From contig JAQTNH010000001.1 of the NCBI GenBank assembly GCA_028713895.1, positions 93,847-157,049 of the forward strand: 63,203 bases of DNA. Reading direction: 5' to 3'. Every line of letters begins with the position of its first letter. Position 1 is the stretch's first letter. A program made the position numbers and the translations under genes. Positions 62,137 to 63,203 of this stretch are shown piece after piece. The notes under the pieces were generated by a model. It saw nothing but the letters and a program-made list of their open reading frames with translations. It was not told where the DNA came from and searched no databases. The DNA comes from Candidatus Nanoarchaeia archaeon (GTDB lineage Archaea > Nanobdellota > Nanobdellia > CSSed11-243R1).

Positions 62137-62158
62137 TTCTCTTTTTGCAAAAAGAGAA
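62137..62158 (+). repeat. Perfect 22-base palindrome after tRNA-Leu
   Basis: TTCTCTTTTT, GC, then AAAAAGAGAA, directly after the tRNA. It could act in 3-prime processing or termination. It resembles the tip of the nested hairpin at 21 kb (CTTTCTTTGCAAGAAAG), but has no facing Cs or GGGAAA tail, so I keep it separate. Confidence 0.5.
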
Positions 62159-62220
62159 TCATTAATGGAAAAGAAGGATAGCTTTAAAAATTAAGAACTG
62201 CCTTCAAATTGCGTGATAAG

Positions 62221-62943
62221 ATGAGTCCAAAAATATCGGTGATTATACCAACACTGAACGAGGAGAATTATCTAGCCAGGACTCTGGACTCAATCAAAAA
62301 ACAGAAATTCCAGGATTACGAGGTAATAGTCTCGGACTCTGGAAGCACAGACAACACAGCAAAGATAGCAAAAAGCTACGGCGCAAAGGTAATCACAGGC
62401 CCAAAGAGAGGTCCAGGCGCAGGAAGGAACCTCGGGGCGAAACATGCGCAGGGAGAATTATTGATGTTCATGGATTCAGATTCAGTGCTAAAATCAGACG
62501 ACATGTTTAACGCTATAATTGAAACAATGAACAAAAAAGATGTTGGAGGCGGGTTCTTCAAGGTAAAAGGCATCGGTAAAAAGAGCTGGCTTTACAATCA
62601 TTTTTTCAACACACTTTTAGAGCTGTTCTGCCTGCTCAAAAAACCTTTGACAGGAGGCTACTGCATATTCGTTGACAAAAAAAGCTTTGATGCGCTCAAT
62701 GGATTTGATGAAAACATAGAGATTTGCGAGGACTTTGATTTTTCATGGAGAATAATAAAGAAACTCAACAAAAAAGTCAAATATGTGCGCAAACGGACAG
62801 TTGAAACCTCGACACGAAGATGGGAGCATGGAAGCTTAAAGCAGCCGCTGGAATACAGCAGGGCGTTCTTGAACTTTCTCTTGTTCAAGAAAGTGCCAAA
62901 AGACAAGTTCAAATTCAAAGCAGCAAGCGAACTAAAAAAGTAG
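62221..62943 (+). CDS. GT2-family (GT-A) glycosyltransferase, copy 2
   Basis: 240 residues from the ATG at 62221 (GTGAT three bases upstream). I-S-V-I-I-P-T-L-N-E-E start, S-D-S-G-S-T-D-N-T, D-x-D in F-M-D-S-D-S, and I-C-E-D-F-D-F-S-W near 175. Paralogue of the gene at 61054, with a nearly identical 150-base central block. The acceptor-side C-terminal half is different, so acceptor or product probably differs. Confidence 0.88.
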   Translation: MSPKISVIIPTLNEENYLARTLDSIKKQKFQDYEVIVSDSGSTDNTAKIAKSYGAKVITGPKRGPGAGRNLGAKHAQGELLMFMDSDSVLKSDDMFNAIIETMNKKDVGGGFFKVKGIGKKSWLYNHFFNTLLELFCLLKKPLTGGYCIFVDKKSFDALNGFDENIEICEDFDFSWRIIKKLNKKVKYVRKRTVETSTRRWEHGSLKQPLEYSRAFLNFLLFKKVPKDKFKFKAASELKK

Positions 62944-62984
62944 ATTAGAAAGTTTTTAAAACATAAGTGATTCTGATTTTGTAT

Positions 62985-63102
62985 GTCCCGGGTAGTTTAG
63001 TGGTAGAATTAGAGGCTGTGGACAGCCCTTTCGCCTGCAGCAAAGCGCTGGCGGAAAACTGGCAAAACCCTCTGGACGCGGGTTCGATTCCCGCCCTGGG
63101 AC
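62985..63102 (+). tRNA. trnH: tRNA-His (GTG) with 46-base intron
   Basis: G-1 (62985) faces C73 (63102), the His identity pair. Acceptor TCCCGGG with CCTGGGA (63095-63101). Anticodon stem AGAGG (63011-63015) with CCTCT (63069-63073). Loop C-T-G-T-G-G; anticodon 63018-63020. T loop TTCGATT. The intron (63022-63067) holds CAGC-C-CTTT (63023-63031), AAAG-C-GCTG (63042-63050) and GCGGAAA (63051-63057), identical in these blocks to the intergenic copy at 5704. Confidence 0.9.
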
Positions 63103-63163
63103 CCTTTCTTATCCTAAGCTGGATTCAAAAAGTATATTAGGGGTATTTTTTTAATGTTAAACT

Positions 63164-63203
63164 ATGCAGAAACAAATCAGGAGTTTTGACGGGACAAAAA
63201 TCA
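63164..63203 (+). CDS. Start of a gene cut by the window edge
   Basis: ATG at 63164 opens MQKQIRSFDGTKI and runs off the end. R-S-F-D-G-T-K-I is a common start of alpha/beta-hydrolase proteins, but thirteen residues are too few to assign. A TATATTAG-like AT-rich promoter region precedes it. Confidence 0.4.
   Translation, partial: MQKQIRSFDGTKI

Overview
The window is a dense piece of archaeal chromosome. The evidence is an information-processing set found only together in Archaea: TBP, TFS, Rpo11, aIF1A, aIF2-beta, eL44, eS27, Nop5 plus fibrillarin, PCNA, both RFC subunits, MCM, GINS, a eukaryote-type primase, topoisomerase VI, a thermosome and Rio1 kinase. Promoters look archaeal (TTTAAA/TTATAA boxes about 25 bases before starts) and many internal genes have GGTGA-type ribosome sites. 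Three traits point by inference to a DPANN-type lineage that still makes purines: a primase that fuses PriS to a PriL-like Fe-S tail, a tRNA-Ile with a UAU anticodon, and many small lineage-specific proteins. I cannot name the phylum from sequence alone.

Layout. 0-4.6 kb: a giant repeat protein and an unknown protein. 4.6-7 kb (minus): primase, GINS, eL44, eS27. 7-15.7 kb: a degenerate CaCA-type exchanger, purL-purQ-purM, PCNA, then rpoL, signal peptidase, TFS and an OB-fold protein. 15.8-23 kb: Nop5 and fibrillarin separated by an ABC exporter, then the thermosome. 23-29 kb: a surface protein, unknown proteins and a small pilus-like cassette. 29-42 kb: RFC genes, IleRS, a half-size MFS protein, TBP, MCM, and ThyX divergent from GlyA. 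42-52 kb: membrane proteins, a ribbon-helix-helix/PIN pair, an RPA-like protein, M23 peptidase, SdpI, translation factors, PvlArgDC, LemA-HtpX and a three-gene unknown operon. 52-57 kb: the rio1-dim2-top6B-top6A operon. 57-63 kb: five tRNA genes, four of them with introns, interleaved with glycosyltransferases and small proteins.

The most interesting signal is a family of short hairpins built on one rule: an arm, an unpaired C, CTTT, a loop, AAAG, an unpaired C, the complementary arm, then a GCGGAAA or GGGAAA tail. Members form most of three tRNA introns (Asn, Leu, His) and also sit in intergenic DNA at about 5.7 kb, 21.1 kb (one copy nested inside another) and 56.6 kb. The 56.6 kb copy lies between two copies of the last 21 bases of top6A that differ only synonymously. 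The arms change in a compensated way between copies, so the RNA or cruciform structure appears to be conserved. This looks like a small mobile or intron-derived element. The second unusual object is the first gene, which carries at least eight tandem helix-turn-helix-like modules and ends in a DUF6015-like domain.
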